The position numbers and the translations under genes were made by a program. This document shows positions 24,201 through 36,330 of a DNA stretch of 64,000 nucleotides, in pieces (position 1 is the first letter of the stretch; the number at the start of each line of letters is the position of its first letter). The notes under the pieces were generated by a model. It was not told where the DNA came from. It ran no database searches and worked only from the letters and a program-made list of their open reading frames with translations. Source of the stretch: Sphagnum compactum (lineage: Eukaryota; Bryophyta; Sphagnopsida; Sphagnales). The stretch lies in assembly GCA_965153455.1 (NCBI GenBank), contig OZ234498.1, forward strand, positions 8,184,001-8,248,000, written 5' to 3'.

Positions 24201-27200
24201 GTACATTGTGTCTGCTGCTTGCTGGTCAGCCTGCTGATGTTTTTTCCGGGACTTCTTTGCGAGGAGCAAAGCACACAATGGATACCACTGGAAGTAGCAA
24301 CAACTTGTCACAGGTCTGTATGAGCTTGATCATAGCAGCAGCTACAGTTTTTTTTGGTTATTATCTATCCTTTTTTTGTGGTGATAGTTTCTTTGCTCCC
24401 GGAGCTAAAACATGTTGCACCCTTGTAATTACTTTTCACGAGAACCACACTCATTGTCATGTTAACTTTCAAAATGCTTTTTTGTGGAGAGTTCTCTGCC
24501 GTCTTATATATGTGTGTGTCTATGTATGTATGTATGTATGCATATATTTTACAAGAAGTTTTGCTCAGGAATCTCATTGGGGAGATCTGCGAATAAAATA
24601 GTTCTTGACAAAATGGTAGTTAGTGCAGGCTGCCATTTTAGGGTTATACAAAGGTTTTGCAAGTATGCCTGGCAATTTGGGTCATGAGTAGTTGCTAGTT
24701 CACCAGCCATTGTGGATTTCTAATGGTAATTGTACATGGTGTTATATGGGGCAAAGTTAATCAAAGCTTGCAGACCTCTGTTGAGACTTTGCAGGTTGGA
24801 GTTGGAGCAATGCTGGAAGAATGGCAAGAGAATCTTGCCATAATGGCTGCCAATCACACGGCTGGTGATGATCGTGTAATCTTGCATCTTGGGGATTGCT
24901 TGTGGCGGGCTCGTGGTGAGGTGGGGTTTAATGTTTGTCAAGCTTTGCAGATCTGCATGCCGTGCTTTGCTTTTTGTGTTTTCTCTTTTTCTGTATTCCC
25001 AGCTTTCATATGGAGACCTGGGGGAAAGGGTGTGACACCATTACTCTCTGTGTGCTGCATCGGCAGGTGAATGCAGCGCACATTTGTTATCTGGTTGCAG
25101 ATGCAAATCTGGAGTCATATTCACAGAGTGCAAGGCTGTGTTTAATTGGTGCCGACCACTGCAAGAATCCACGGACATATGTCGCTGTGGATGCTATTCA
25201 GGCAAGCCTTCTGACGACAGTGGCTTCTTTATAACAAACTTGTGAAAATGGTGCTTGAAAATCAATCATCAGTGGATCCTTGCACAAGACACAAAATTTG
25301 AGAAGGGTTTGAAGCAAAGTGTCTTTTTTGTTAGATTTTCTCCTCACAAAGCTTTGTCACAAGCTCATTGAACAAGGGGATACTAATCAACTTTTCTTAA
25401 CTAGCTATGTCTTTTTTAGTGCTTGCCAAAGCATCAGGACTTTTCTCTGAGTTCTTACTGTTTTTTTGTTTCTATGTGTAACAACAGCGTACAGAAATTT
25501 TTGAGTATGCAAAAGTGCTGGGCAACCCACAATTTGTTCTCCTTCCTTTTCAACCTTACAAGCTTGTTTATGCTGCCATGCTTGCTGAAGCTGGAAAGAC
25601 TGCTGAAGCATTGAGGTATGTGTTGTATTATTCATGTACCTCGCTTCTCTTAGTGAGTTTCTCTCACTCAGCATTATTTTGCACTAGCTCCTTCAGAGTT
25701 TTTTTAATCAACTGGAGAGCACATCTGTTTATGCAGTAGATTTTATCAGATGCCTCAGATATAGTCATGTAACTTTGGATTCTAACAGCGCTTGTCTGCA
25801 GGTAATGAACTTTCTATTGTTCATATCTCACATAAGTTTGCAGTATTTTCAAAACCTCCACGAAAACTTTGTTGTTGGGAGTCAAGTCAATGCATAACCC
25901 TTAAGTTGTGCCGTGTGTTGTAGATATTGCCAGGCTGTGCTAAAAACCCTAAAGACAGCAGGCCGCTCTCCAGATATGGAAGCTTGTAGAGTGGCTGCAA
26001 CAGATTTGGAGGATTGTCTTCGAATGCACACACAGGTAGCTGTTTTCTTTTTCTCACAAGAGTGTCTAAATTTGGAGAGAGTAATTTGTAATTCTGACTC
26101 AAGGAAACCATGTGCAGAAACCTTTGGAAAATTTCTTGTAAAGACACTTGACTATGTCTGTCTTGCTGGCTGGCTGGCTGTCATTTTGGGTATACCAGTA
26201 ATAGTAGCACACTCCTGGGGCAATAAAGAGTTCACTACTTGCGTACCTGGTTTTGGAGACGTGTAGCAGGTGATATGTATGCATGTCTCTTGATTTTGGT
26301 GGTGGCAGGATGCGCATGGGTCAAACTTGGCACCAGGGAAACTTGTGGGTCGATTTTTTAGTACTCTGGACCGAGGCATCTCACGGATGATTGGTGGACC
26401 TCTCCCATCCACAACAGCAGAAGTCCCTGGATACGGAATGCATCGTGTAGAGGAGAGAAACTTGAGCAACCAAGTGCAGCCAGGCTCAAGTCTTGGACAG
26501 AGACCTCCAGTTCCTATGGCACCAGCAGCCTCTGTTGCTACTTCCATGGAGCGCTTACCTAAGGAGCCAAAGCGCTACATGTCATCTCGTAGCTATTCTG
26601 AACCTGACTTCAGCAAAAGTCCTAAAGAGGTATTGTTTGTGCTTACATGAACAACTCAAAGGGTTGGGTTTCCATGAAAATTGAACAATGTTCTGGGTAT
26701 CCATTCCCGTATACTCATGGAAGAGGTTATGGATGGCATGCAGGGAAAAGCAGAGGGGATTCCAGGATCACCTTCTAGAGGAGCTGCAGGTGGTTACCAG
26801 TTGGGACGTCTTGGCTCCTCCATTCTTCAGAAGGCAGCGGGCTTGGTTTCATTCACCTCTCACACAACAAAGGTCTGATGTATGAACATTTAAAACCTGA
26901 CATGTTGCATGTCAGCTATTTGCTTTCCATGTGCAAAGAGAAGAGTTTTCACAGTTGTTTTTTGTTTCATTAGTGTGAAAAGACGTTCATTGCAACTTCT
27001 GATGAGATCAAGTTGATCATCAGGTAGGACATCTGCTGTAAAGCTAGCTTGATGATACTATCTTATAAGTGGGTTGATGATTGAGCAGGCAAAACTTGGA
27101 GATACCAACAAATTTAGATATGATGAGAAGCTCAAGAGATGGGTGGAAGAAGGTGTGGAACTCCCACCTGAGGAGCCATTGCCACCTCCTCCAATTTCTT

Positions 27201-28263
27201 CCAACTTTGTAGCATCCACTTCTCCAGAGACAAGTCATGTCACTACACAGGCTATTTCTTCCAAGCCTGGCACCCCTCCAATTCCTCCTAGTAGTTCCAC
27301 TCATTCTTCTCGGACACGGTCACAGGGTGTCCGTTCCAGGTGAAGCTTATGTTCTTCTCAATGTCAGAGTTTTTCTTATGGTGTACTAAGGTTCTTGTGA
27401 AGTTTTAGCTGGTATTGTAGATGCTTGGTTCAATGTGTAAGTCCCTGATCTTCAAGGAGTTGCTTCCAGAGGGGGTTCTTCATGTGTAAATCATGATCTG
27501 CTGCAGGTATGTGGACACATTCAACACCAGTGGAAGTGCAAGTACTTTGAAACCAGTACTCTCTCCTTTTGTTCCAGCACCAATAGCAGGGGGAGGGGTC
27601 ACAGCCATGCCTGCTATGTTTATCCCAACACCATTACCAGGACCTGCAATTAATGAGACCACAAATGAGATTGACAACACCACAAATGACAGTACAGCTT
27701 TCAGAAGCAGAGATGAGAGCACTAGTGTGGGAACATACTTGGATACTGCAAACTCAGACAACAACATAACAGATACAAGCCATCTTCCCCCCCAAACCTC
27801 TTTCACAATGCTACCTGGAGTGCCAAGTTCAGATAGTGGCTTTGCATCCCCTGGTCATGCTCCTGTCAGTAGTAGTAGGAGAGTTCCTCCCACGTCCAGT
27901 GCTGAAGTGCGCACTCGATCTGCATCTTGGGATGGATATCAAACATCCTTCCAGCCTTCACATTTCCCTAGTGAGGAAGAAGATACTTACAGAGCACCCT
28001 ATGGTGTGTACAATGAATTTCATGGCTCCAGCAGGTATGTGCATCCTGTGGCTTCAAACTCTGAATCACCACTGACAAATGACATGGATTTCTTTGGCTC
28101 TCTGGTGCCATCTCCACCGCCAATCCCACTACTAAGTGCACCAGAGGGAAGTGGAATGGCAGTGCCAATGGACCCGAGTAGGGATATGTTGGCACAACCT
28201 TATGCATCGAGTCAAGGCACAGAATCTTTGGCAGTTGAGGAAATGCAGGAAGTGGAGCTGTGA
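21210..28263 (+). CDS. SEC16: COPII coat assembly protein SEC16 (ER exit sites)
   Basis: Scaffold for COPII vesicle formation at ER exit sites (plant MAIGO5 family). Thirteen exons: 21210-23015, 23112-23375, 23473-23604, 23838-23960, 24140-24313, 24795-24920, 25067-25201, 25488-25615, 25924-26035, 26309-26629, 26744-26872, 27089-27339, 27507-28263; all phases join, giving about 1485 aa (Arabidopsis SEC16A about 1350). Exon 1 encodes an acidic, then Gln-rich N-terminal half with two related motifs, PYPGWYYDY near residue 297 and YPGWTWDY near 374. The central domain starts at FGFGGKLVTMK (about 577). The ancestral coatomer element follows: LLKIACQHYGKL, CAQQGQLWGPAL, GSPLRTLCLLLAGQPADVF and LPFQPYKLVYA. 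The tail has RYDEKLKRWVEEG and a Pro/Ser-rich end. I start at 21210 (MMGLETG), the first ATG in frame. Intron 7 begins with GC, not GT. No defects seen. Confidence 0.93.
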
Positions 28264-31263
28264 CTTGGGAGCACTTAATAGAAGACAGTGGCAAAATTTA
28301 TTCCCCAAATTATTTTTCATTGCTAGACTTTTTGGCTCTGTTCTAATATTCATGTGTACTACCACCATTGGATTGGGGAAATGCACGATAATCTCTGAGG
28401 CATGATATCTTGAACTGGATGACAAGTTGGTGCCTCATGCCAGTTGAAGTGTGGACAGCCACTGTTGCACTCGGTAAATTTCCCATCCTGAAATGTAGCC
28501 ATTTTTTGTAGCATATAGTCATTTACATATTGCCACAATGATCATCCCTGAAATTCAAGCTAATCCTCGCAGTCAAGTTGAGAGAAATGGAGCGCATGTC
28601 TCTCAATTAATGAGGAAGGACAGGCATTTAGTATTGATGTTGAATTTTGGGTGGTGGCTTGGACAGGGAGAATTTGGCTTAGAGTTGATTGGCTTACATG
28701 TCACAAGGGGGTCCGTGTTACTGAGTGCATACTCCTTTCTGCTCCAGAGCCATGCCACTCTTATGGCTCCTGCAAATTTGCTTAGAGAGAGAGATTAGTC
28801 AAGAACCGGCATAGGAATTTACTTTTGTAAACGCAAGTTACAACTTATTAAAGCTGGGACTCTTCTTCCATCTTCTGTTCTAGTTTCAATTGGCACAAGT
28901 GTTTGCTTCACCTGTACAGATGCATCTGTAGATAACACGTTGCAACAGAACACTGGTTTTTTCCTTTCTGAGATTAGGAGTCCATTTGGAGGAGAGTCCT
29001 CTTCTCTTCAATACAAAAAACTTTGTAAATTTGGAATGGTTCATGAAGTGGACCAACACTAGAATTTGATAAACTTGTGGTACTTAGTCTGGTGTTGGTC
29101 CTTTTAAGCAAAAGGAGCATACCAAAAGACTCTGACCCTTTTTCATAGAGTCCCAGTCGCAGATATACAAGAAGATTAGATGAGGGCTCTGGTTCAAAAT
29201 CTATGGAAATTCGGAGTATATTTCTGGCTCTGACTTGTGCAACCTGGAACCAAAAACTACTTATGGATATGTGTTGGTTACTTAAAGAATATGTAAAAGT
29301 ATTTGAATATAGATTCATATCTTGAAAATTCCCAGAAATCACAAATTTCATAATCATAGCCTAGTAAAACAAAGATGTGAACTAGTTTGAAGAGATCTGA
29401 AGCTGTCACAACAAAGATTATGTATATATGGGTCTGGCAGATATTGGAAAAAAACATAATAGGCTCCCACACTGGCTCAAACATGACTTGGGGTCTAGAG
29501 TCTTGACTCTCCATACCATCCTCCTGAAAGCAAAGATGGAATAGTCAAGCAAACAGTAGTGAGACCCTCACAACTTGTGAAACATTTGAGATATTTTTCT
29601 TCAGTTCCTGAGCTGTTCAATGGGGAGTAGGAAAGGCACTCTTCTGAGCTACCCCTGAGTACAACAGCAGATGGTGCTGAAGGGCACTGAAGTTGGGAGG
29701 TCAGACCAACAGCTACCAAGGGATTTGAAATAAAGAATGCATGTGATTTTTGTTATGCAAGCATGCCTACTCTCCAAAGCAGGGGATACTTATCAAAACT
29801 AGAGGGGCTTCACAGTATTCAAAAACTGGCCATACCTGCTGTCATGAAACGAATGATGCTCAAACAAACAAGGAGGAGAGGCCTTTATTTTGTTCAGGAG
29901 CTCCCCACACCTGTTGTCTCAAAGAGTGGGCTACCAACCACAAGAGGAGCAGGCTTGTCAGTTCGTTTGGTGTTATTGTACAGATTATTGGCACTTAAGG
30001 AAAGTTTGTTGGATTGGTGGGTCCTCTCTACCAGTTCATGAAGAAACTACTTATTTTTACCTTGAGAGTTGAGAGTCCAGAGCCAGAGATGTTGGTTGGT
30101 GAAAAATGTGACCAGTCACCCCATGTGATCTAGGTTGTCTCTGCCACATGGGCAGACAGAGACACAATACATCAATGACATGATTGTCCTTGGTAAGTTT
30201 CACCAGTCCTGCCACTCATTACATAAAGATGTTAAACTACAGTTAGCATCTTTCTTACATACAATATCATTCCATGGAACTCTTGGCACACTTTTCAATA
30301 GAGGTTGACCAAGAGAACAGAGCCATCATATACTAAACTCATGGCATATACTTGCTTCATCCTTTCATATGGGTTTTTGTTTGTTCTTCTTCAGTTTGAG
30401 ACAAATGAAAAACCAAAGAGAAGGAAGAATGCTTGGCTTTTACATCTCCCAGTGAAAAACTTTGCAACCCCTTAAGAAAAAGCTTTATTTCTCCTGACTG
30501 AAACAAAGGTAAGAACATTGATTAGAGAATATTTCAAAACTTTTGTGGAAGGTTTAGGGTACACACCGAATATTTGCCTCACCTTTACTGTTACCCCCTC
30601 ACAACCACCCCAAAACTGTAGCTCAGTTTTCAAAGCTTTGAGTTCACAGCACACAGACACTCAGGCAATTCAAACTAAAAAAAATTTCAAATCAAAAGCA
30701 ACTCAGAGCACACTTTGATGTTTCAAAGTGAAACAAAGCAACATGTAGCATTCAGTAATATGACTGCAAAATGGGCATATCTCAAAAGTAATCCATTTTT
30801 GAAACTTCAAGTTCAGAGCACAGGTCACAAATGTGACCCGCTGTCCACATAAGTTGCGACATAATCTATACAAAGACTTATATTTGTAATCCTCAAATTC
30901 AGCAAACTACTCCCTTCCTTTGATGTGGGAAGAATATCTTAACTAAGCCAAGAGCCCTTCCAAAGACTTCATCTGTTTGGTGTTCTGAATGCCAAGTCAA
31001 GCACAGCAATGTGGTCAATTTATTGATGCAGAGCAAGAAAGAGATAATATCTGCATTCTGCATAGAAGGTGACTGAGAGTTTGTATCTGATTGCTAATGA
31101 CTCTAAAGTTGAAGTCGTGGAATAACAATCAACTGTAAGGTTGATTATTGAATATCATCACCAAATCTGATTGGTTGGTTAACTTCAGGGGGTTAACTTG
31201 AGGGGATGGAAGGAAATTGAGTTTAACTCTATTAATATCCCAAAAGATACAACTCCAAAAAAA
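28264..31263. other. convergent intergenic region, SEC16 and M23 gene 3' ends
   Basis: Three kb between two genes that face each other. Its composition is closer to transcribed DNA than to the AT-rich desert, so long 3' UTRs are likely. Small open frames, such as 29763-30041 (92 codons, basic) and 28538-28798, have no recognisable domain or splice partners and I do not call them genes. Confidence 0.5.
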
Positions 31264-34200
31264 TTATTTGTGATGATAAATTGGAGGAAGATGAACCAGA
31301 GGATCAACTGTTTTACCATCCTTGTGGATTTCAAAGTGAAGATGGGGGGTAGAGGATTGCCCAGTGCTACCAGAGAGTGCAATGACTTGAGATTTTCGTA
31401 CAAATTGGCCAGGTTGAACAAGCAGGTCATCACAGTGTGCATAAAGAGTAACAAATCCATTGCCATGATCAATGCATACTGTCTTTCCATATCCACCTTT
31501 CCATCCTGACCATGTTACCTGCATAATGCAACATGACAATCATAGAGAAAGAAGTCATTATCGATAGAGAAAGAAGTCTGCTGGAGGAGAGACTACCAAT
31601 TTCTCACCAAATGATCAAGTGCTGATGTGAGTACAATGCTTTCCTGACAAACTAGAAACAAGGAAAGAATTCTGTCATACCAAAGGAAAAGCAAAGATAA
31701 TCTTTGAAGATAATTGAACCAAAAAATGTGTACATGTGAAAGGGGTCAAATTCACGATTCTTGCACAAAACCCAAATATGGGAAACTGAAGATTGCTTTA
31801 TTTCATACTTACTTTGCCACTGGTTGAAGCAATCACATCCATCCCTCGTTTGAGTGCTATATCAATACCATTATGAAAGTACCAACGCCCATCTACAGTT
31901 GAACACCAGTAAATCAGTTCCTAGCACACCAACTGCCTAGCCAAGGAAGAAAGAAGGAAGATGGAGAAGGGGAAAGTCAGATGCTCAACTGTGTTAAGTG
32001 AAGACAAAGAAAACAAAGAAAGTAAACAAACAGGTTTGCAGGACTCCCAAAAAAAAATCATTTGTTGAGTGACATTGATTTCACAGTTCTTATTTGCTTT
32101 CCCATGCAGACTACCACTTGAAAGCATGGGTCAATACATACTTGAGTTGAAGGAGCTGATCTCACCTTTCCAACCATAGAGGGAACTGAACCAGCCACCT
32201 TGGCAAGGCACACCAAATGACTCTGGTTGCCATTTTGGCAGAAGTGCTTGCACTAACTTGTTCTGAATCAAGGGTCTCAATGCTGGGATGCTTGCAACAT
32301 TTTCTGGTCGCAATAAATACCGCAGGGGTGGTCCTCTGGACATTGTCATACAGTTTGTTTGTTGTGGACTTGGAATGATGAGCTCTTGTCCCAAGTACAG
32401 GTGGTTCAGATCCTGCAAGAGATATCACATGACATGACTGGCAAATCAAGTGATGAAAAAGGAATTTCATCAATTCTGAATCTTAATACACTAAAGAATT
32501 TTCTGTCTTTTACTTTGATTACACAGTTTTTTTCCTCAGCCCCTTTGTATGCATGTCCATTCACAAAGCCAGGTACCTCAAACATATATATTCATTTCCT
32601 GATTTGGCCAAATCTACCTGGTTCTGACCATAAGGTTTCTGCCAAAGACAATAATTTAGCTCACAAGAAGGTTCACAATTTAGCTCATAGCTAGAAATTA
32701 CCAAAGAACAAGTTGAGAACCTGAGACATATTGTTGGCTCTGCGGATCTCATCAGCACTCACGTTGTAATCCTCTGCCAAGCTCCAGAGAGTGTCACCCC
32801 AATTGGCTATGACTCTCATCTCCTCCTTGTTCTTGCTGTCCCCTGCTTTGACATACATCTAGTCAGGACTCTTCATGCACATGCACATGCTGCATGGAAA
32901 GGGCAATTCCAACTTGGTAGCAGGTACTAAGTCTGTTGTGGTCCATTCTGTGGCCATAAAACATTATGGGTTGTTTGTGGTTGAAAACTTTGCACATTTC
33001 CAGATTTCAGCTTGTTGAACAGCATTCCAATTTTGTCCAATGACTCTTTGAGAGTCATAACATCAAGATTGAAAAACAGACTTCTTCTTCCTCTGTTCCA
33101 TACTATTGATTATTTTTCTGTGCACATTTCTTGGCGTGATAATTGCTAAATTTCTTGGCTTAATGAGCAGGTGTGATGGTGTCATGTACAAGGTGGTACA
33201 AATGAAGGTTCAAGCTGGATGGAAAGCTACAGGTGCAAGTCTAGTAACCCATAATTCACACTATTGATTATTTTTCTGTGCATATTTCTGGCTGATAATT
33301 GCTGAATTTCTTTGCATAATGAGGAAGGTCTGATGGTGGCATGTACAAGATAGTACAAATGAAGGTTCAAACTGGTTGGAAAGCTTACAGATATGAGTAA
33401 GTCTAGTAACCCAGTGCAGAGGGGAAGGAGCAAATACTCACAGAATCGTTTTCGTTTGGTTCGGTTGGGGATGTTTCTTGGTATCAGCAAAGCTTGGCCA
33501 GGCTGCAAACAGGCACCATACCTTCCTTTCAGTGCCATGTACTCTACGTAAGCTCTACATGTAGATCATGTACTCTGTACATCCTGTGCACTAGTATGGC
33601 ATGTCAGTGAGTATCATCAAATTTTTCTAGCCTCTGTTATGCACTCTTTTCTTGGTGAGATAAGAGAAATGTAATGCATGTCAAGTTCTGCCACACACAT
33701 GCTTTGTTCCAATTCCAATTCAAACCCTAGGACATTTGCACATCATGGGTGGATTATCAACAGGATTTCAGGCGAGGTTTTTGACACAGGTAAACTGAGA
33801 AGGTACCTATATATGCACAGATGCTTATAATTTTAGGGCAATTGAATCTAAAACTGCACAAACAGAATATTCAGAAACATGACCATGTCTAGAGAATTTG
33901 ATTATAAGAGCTTCTTATATCTGCACTGCATTTTTACCTTGAGGCACTCAATATTGGCAATGCTGTTCACGCGCTGCAAAACATTGATTGGCACTCTCAC
34001 TAGTCTGGAGATTTCTGACAAGCAGTCACCTTCCCGCACCACAAGGGTTGAAAAGTCCACATCAGAATTAAACTCCTGCTCCGCCTTCTCAGCCTCCACT
34101 AATTTCTCTGGCATTGCGATACTAGGTAAAGAACTTCTTTGAATGCTGCTACTGCGTGCCCAGGACTGTAGAACTTGCACGAGACTTACACCAGCAGCTA

Positions 34201-34492
34201 GCTTGTTAATCCCCTCGTGAGACTCTAGTGATTCACGAGTCTCCCTTGTTGCAGATTCTGCCCTTATTAATGTGTCATCAGTACTAGTCACAAGCGATTC
34301 TTTCAAACCTGAAATCATTAAGGCTGTATCTCTACAATCTTCTTCCTTGAACAGCGACCTGAGGTTTTTCCTCTTGGGTATTTTGTGCGGGCCTGCAGCT
34401 GGATCTGTCTCTTCCTGCACTCTAGTTGCTATCATTTCTAGGCCGGTATCCGACGTTGAGCTATCTTGTCCCCGTTGGTCCTCCCACTGCAT
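31264..34492 (-). CDS. Two LysM domains plus M23 (LytM-type) metallopeptidase
   Basis: Predicted glycan-binding zinc endopeptidase of peptidase family M23. Six exons on the minus strand: 34492-33938, 33502-33442, 32842-32721, 32412-32166, 31892-31813, 31518-31264; phases join to 1320 nt, 439 aa. LysM1 spans about residues 149-195 (TLVVREGDCLSEISRLV ... LKPGQALLIP); LysM2 spans 214-262 (MRVIANWGDTLWSLAEDY ... LGQELIIP). The C-terminal M23 domain keeps every metal/catalytic feature: HNGID (His335, Asp339), LYAH (His383) and HLHF (His414, His416). The first 145 residues are polar and unrecognised. I see no clear signal or transit peptide from the ATG at 34492, and the frame is open further upstream without another ATG, so a non-coding or targeting exon could be missing. 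In bacteria this architecture (NlpD-like) cuts or regulates cutting of peptidoglycan; a plastid role here is inference. Confidence 0.88.
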
Positions 34493-36019
34493 CTTCACAG
34501 TGCAGGTGCTGCGAGGAGAGTAATCAAAGCGAAGACACTGTAAATTACCACTGCTTGTTCCTTTTACAGACGTTCTTCGAACTCACATTTCAAGTCCCTC
34601 TTGCCTGCGGGTCCACCTTGAACAACGAAAGAAATAATCCCGGCGACGTGTGCGGTGGACGTGATTCTTCTGCGAAGAGTTCCGAGGAGGCTTGGTGATA
34701 GGTTCTTAGAGAGTACAGTTCCGGCTCCTGACCGGCTTCGTTCATGCAGCTCGTCTGAAGGAAGGAAGGAAGTCGGACAAAATGGTGCGACCTGAGAGGA
34801 ATGCTAGAACTAGTATATGAGGAGATCGGAAAGAAGCAATCGTCGCTAAGAATGAGATCATAGGACTGTCGACGATCGGAAAGCTTTAAAGCGCAATACG
34901 CGTGACCTATGGAACCAAATGAATCGGAGAAAGCTCGTTGAACAGAACAGCTTCAAAGCGTCGTTGAAATGCTTCAAAATTTCTGCGAGAGATGCAAGGA
35001 TAGCTCGAGAGAAGACATTACTGCATTCTCGATGTCTACAAATCGAGCAAGTATAAGAGCAAATGTCTCATGACTCGTAAGCTCAAGGATAGCATAAGGG
35101 TAGCATAATCGGCGAAAAAACTGTACTAAACTGTACTGAATATTCATCGATCAAGACTCGGAAAAGAAAAAATTCCTACGAGCTTTCGGATCCAATCAAG
35201 AATGCTCAGAGCAATAACAAACAATCAAGGATCGCAACAAATGAGCATCCGGCGGAATAAGATATATTGAACTACGCATGTGAAACTCTTCCGATCTTAT
35301 TACACAAGTTCCGAAATCTAGAAATCCTGTGCCTACGGTAGTAATTGACAGACGTTACCGATCTAGCAAGCTTTCAATTCAGACACATTATCGGCGCAGT
35401 CGTGAACACAAGAGAACTCGGTACTCGAAGGAGCTGCTGGTCAAAACGAGTTTGGACTTCTGCTCGTATAATATTCGCGGAACGTCGGAATCAGAGATTG
35501 TTTCAGAATGCTGAAGAGAGAACTTCGAAAGTTGTTGCATAAGGAGAGCCTATCTATCCGTGGTACTAAATTTACAAGGCAATAGAAACTACTCCTCTTC
35601 CGTCGGCATTCCTCTGCTCTCACTTTCTAAATACGAGCAAAGCATTAATAAGAACAACACTGTATAACAATGAAAACGAGTAAAAGCTAAAGGGGCTATG
35701 GCGACTAGAATTGCACGCTCATGTGTAGACCGTGATGTATGATGTAATTCTTTTGAAAACTTCTTCGCAGGACCTGGAAAAGGTTCATCCTATCCATAAT
35801 GTGTAAGCAGTCGGCGATCATGCAAACAGTAAAAAAAAACGAATATCAGAAGGAAAAAAAAACCGTAAACTGACGAAAAAAACCGTAAAAAAACCGTAAA
35901 GGATACGTAAGAACGTTGATGACAAAGAAGTCGTCATCCGTGCAGCAGAGCGTCGGTCCTCTCCCCCTCAGCTCCCGGAGCAACAACTTCCAGCTTCCAG
36001 TGATGAATCTGAAAAAAAT

Positions 36020-36081
<62 letters not shown>

Positions 36082-36330
36082 GGTCGGCTGCACAAGACAG
36101 GCGAGAGAATCGGGATTCAGCAAGAATTTAGAGCAATGCTCGCAAGCCGCAAAGGGCGCCTAGAGGAGGGTTAAGAGGAAAAAAAAAGACCCGGCAGCAG
36201 CAACGACAGCGGCGGCAACGAAGCTGATGACACCCTCCCCTGATGCACACACCCGGTCCACACCCGACGCACCATTACTAAGCTCCAAGAGGAGCTTCAC
36301 GAACGAATGAATACTGCGGGCGCTGCTAGA
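34493..36330. promoter_or_regulatory. CpG-rich 5' flank of the LysM-M23 gene
   Basis: About 1.8 kb with many CG dinucleotides (CGATCG, GTCGACGATCGG, TCGGCG), in contrast to the CpG-poor DNA on both sides. This suggests an unmethylated promoter/5' UTR. On the minus strand GTGAGT near 34606 and TCGCAG near 34516 could bound a leader intron. A long (GA)n run lies at about 36027-36078. No protein gene was recognised in it. Confidence 0.5.
36027..36078. repeat. (GA)n microsatellite, ~25 units
   Basis: The longest GA run in the window, at the outer edge of the CpG-rich region. Confidence 0.9.

Noticed and set aside
29763-30041. 92-codon basic ORF with an ATG
   Set aside because: No recognised domain and it lies in a probable 3' UTR region; could be chance.
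35329-35542. Arg/Ser-rich open frames in the CpG-rich region
   Set aside because: Two overlapping frames of similar length, no domain; likely leader or promoter DNA.
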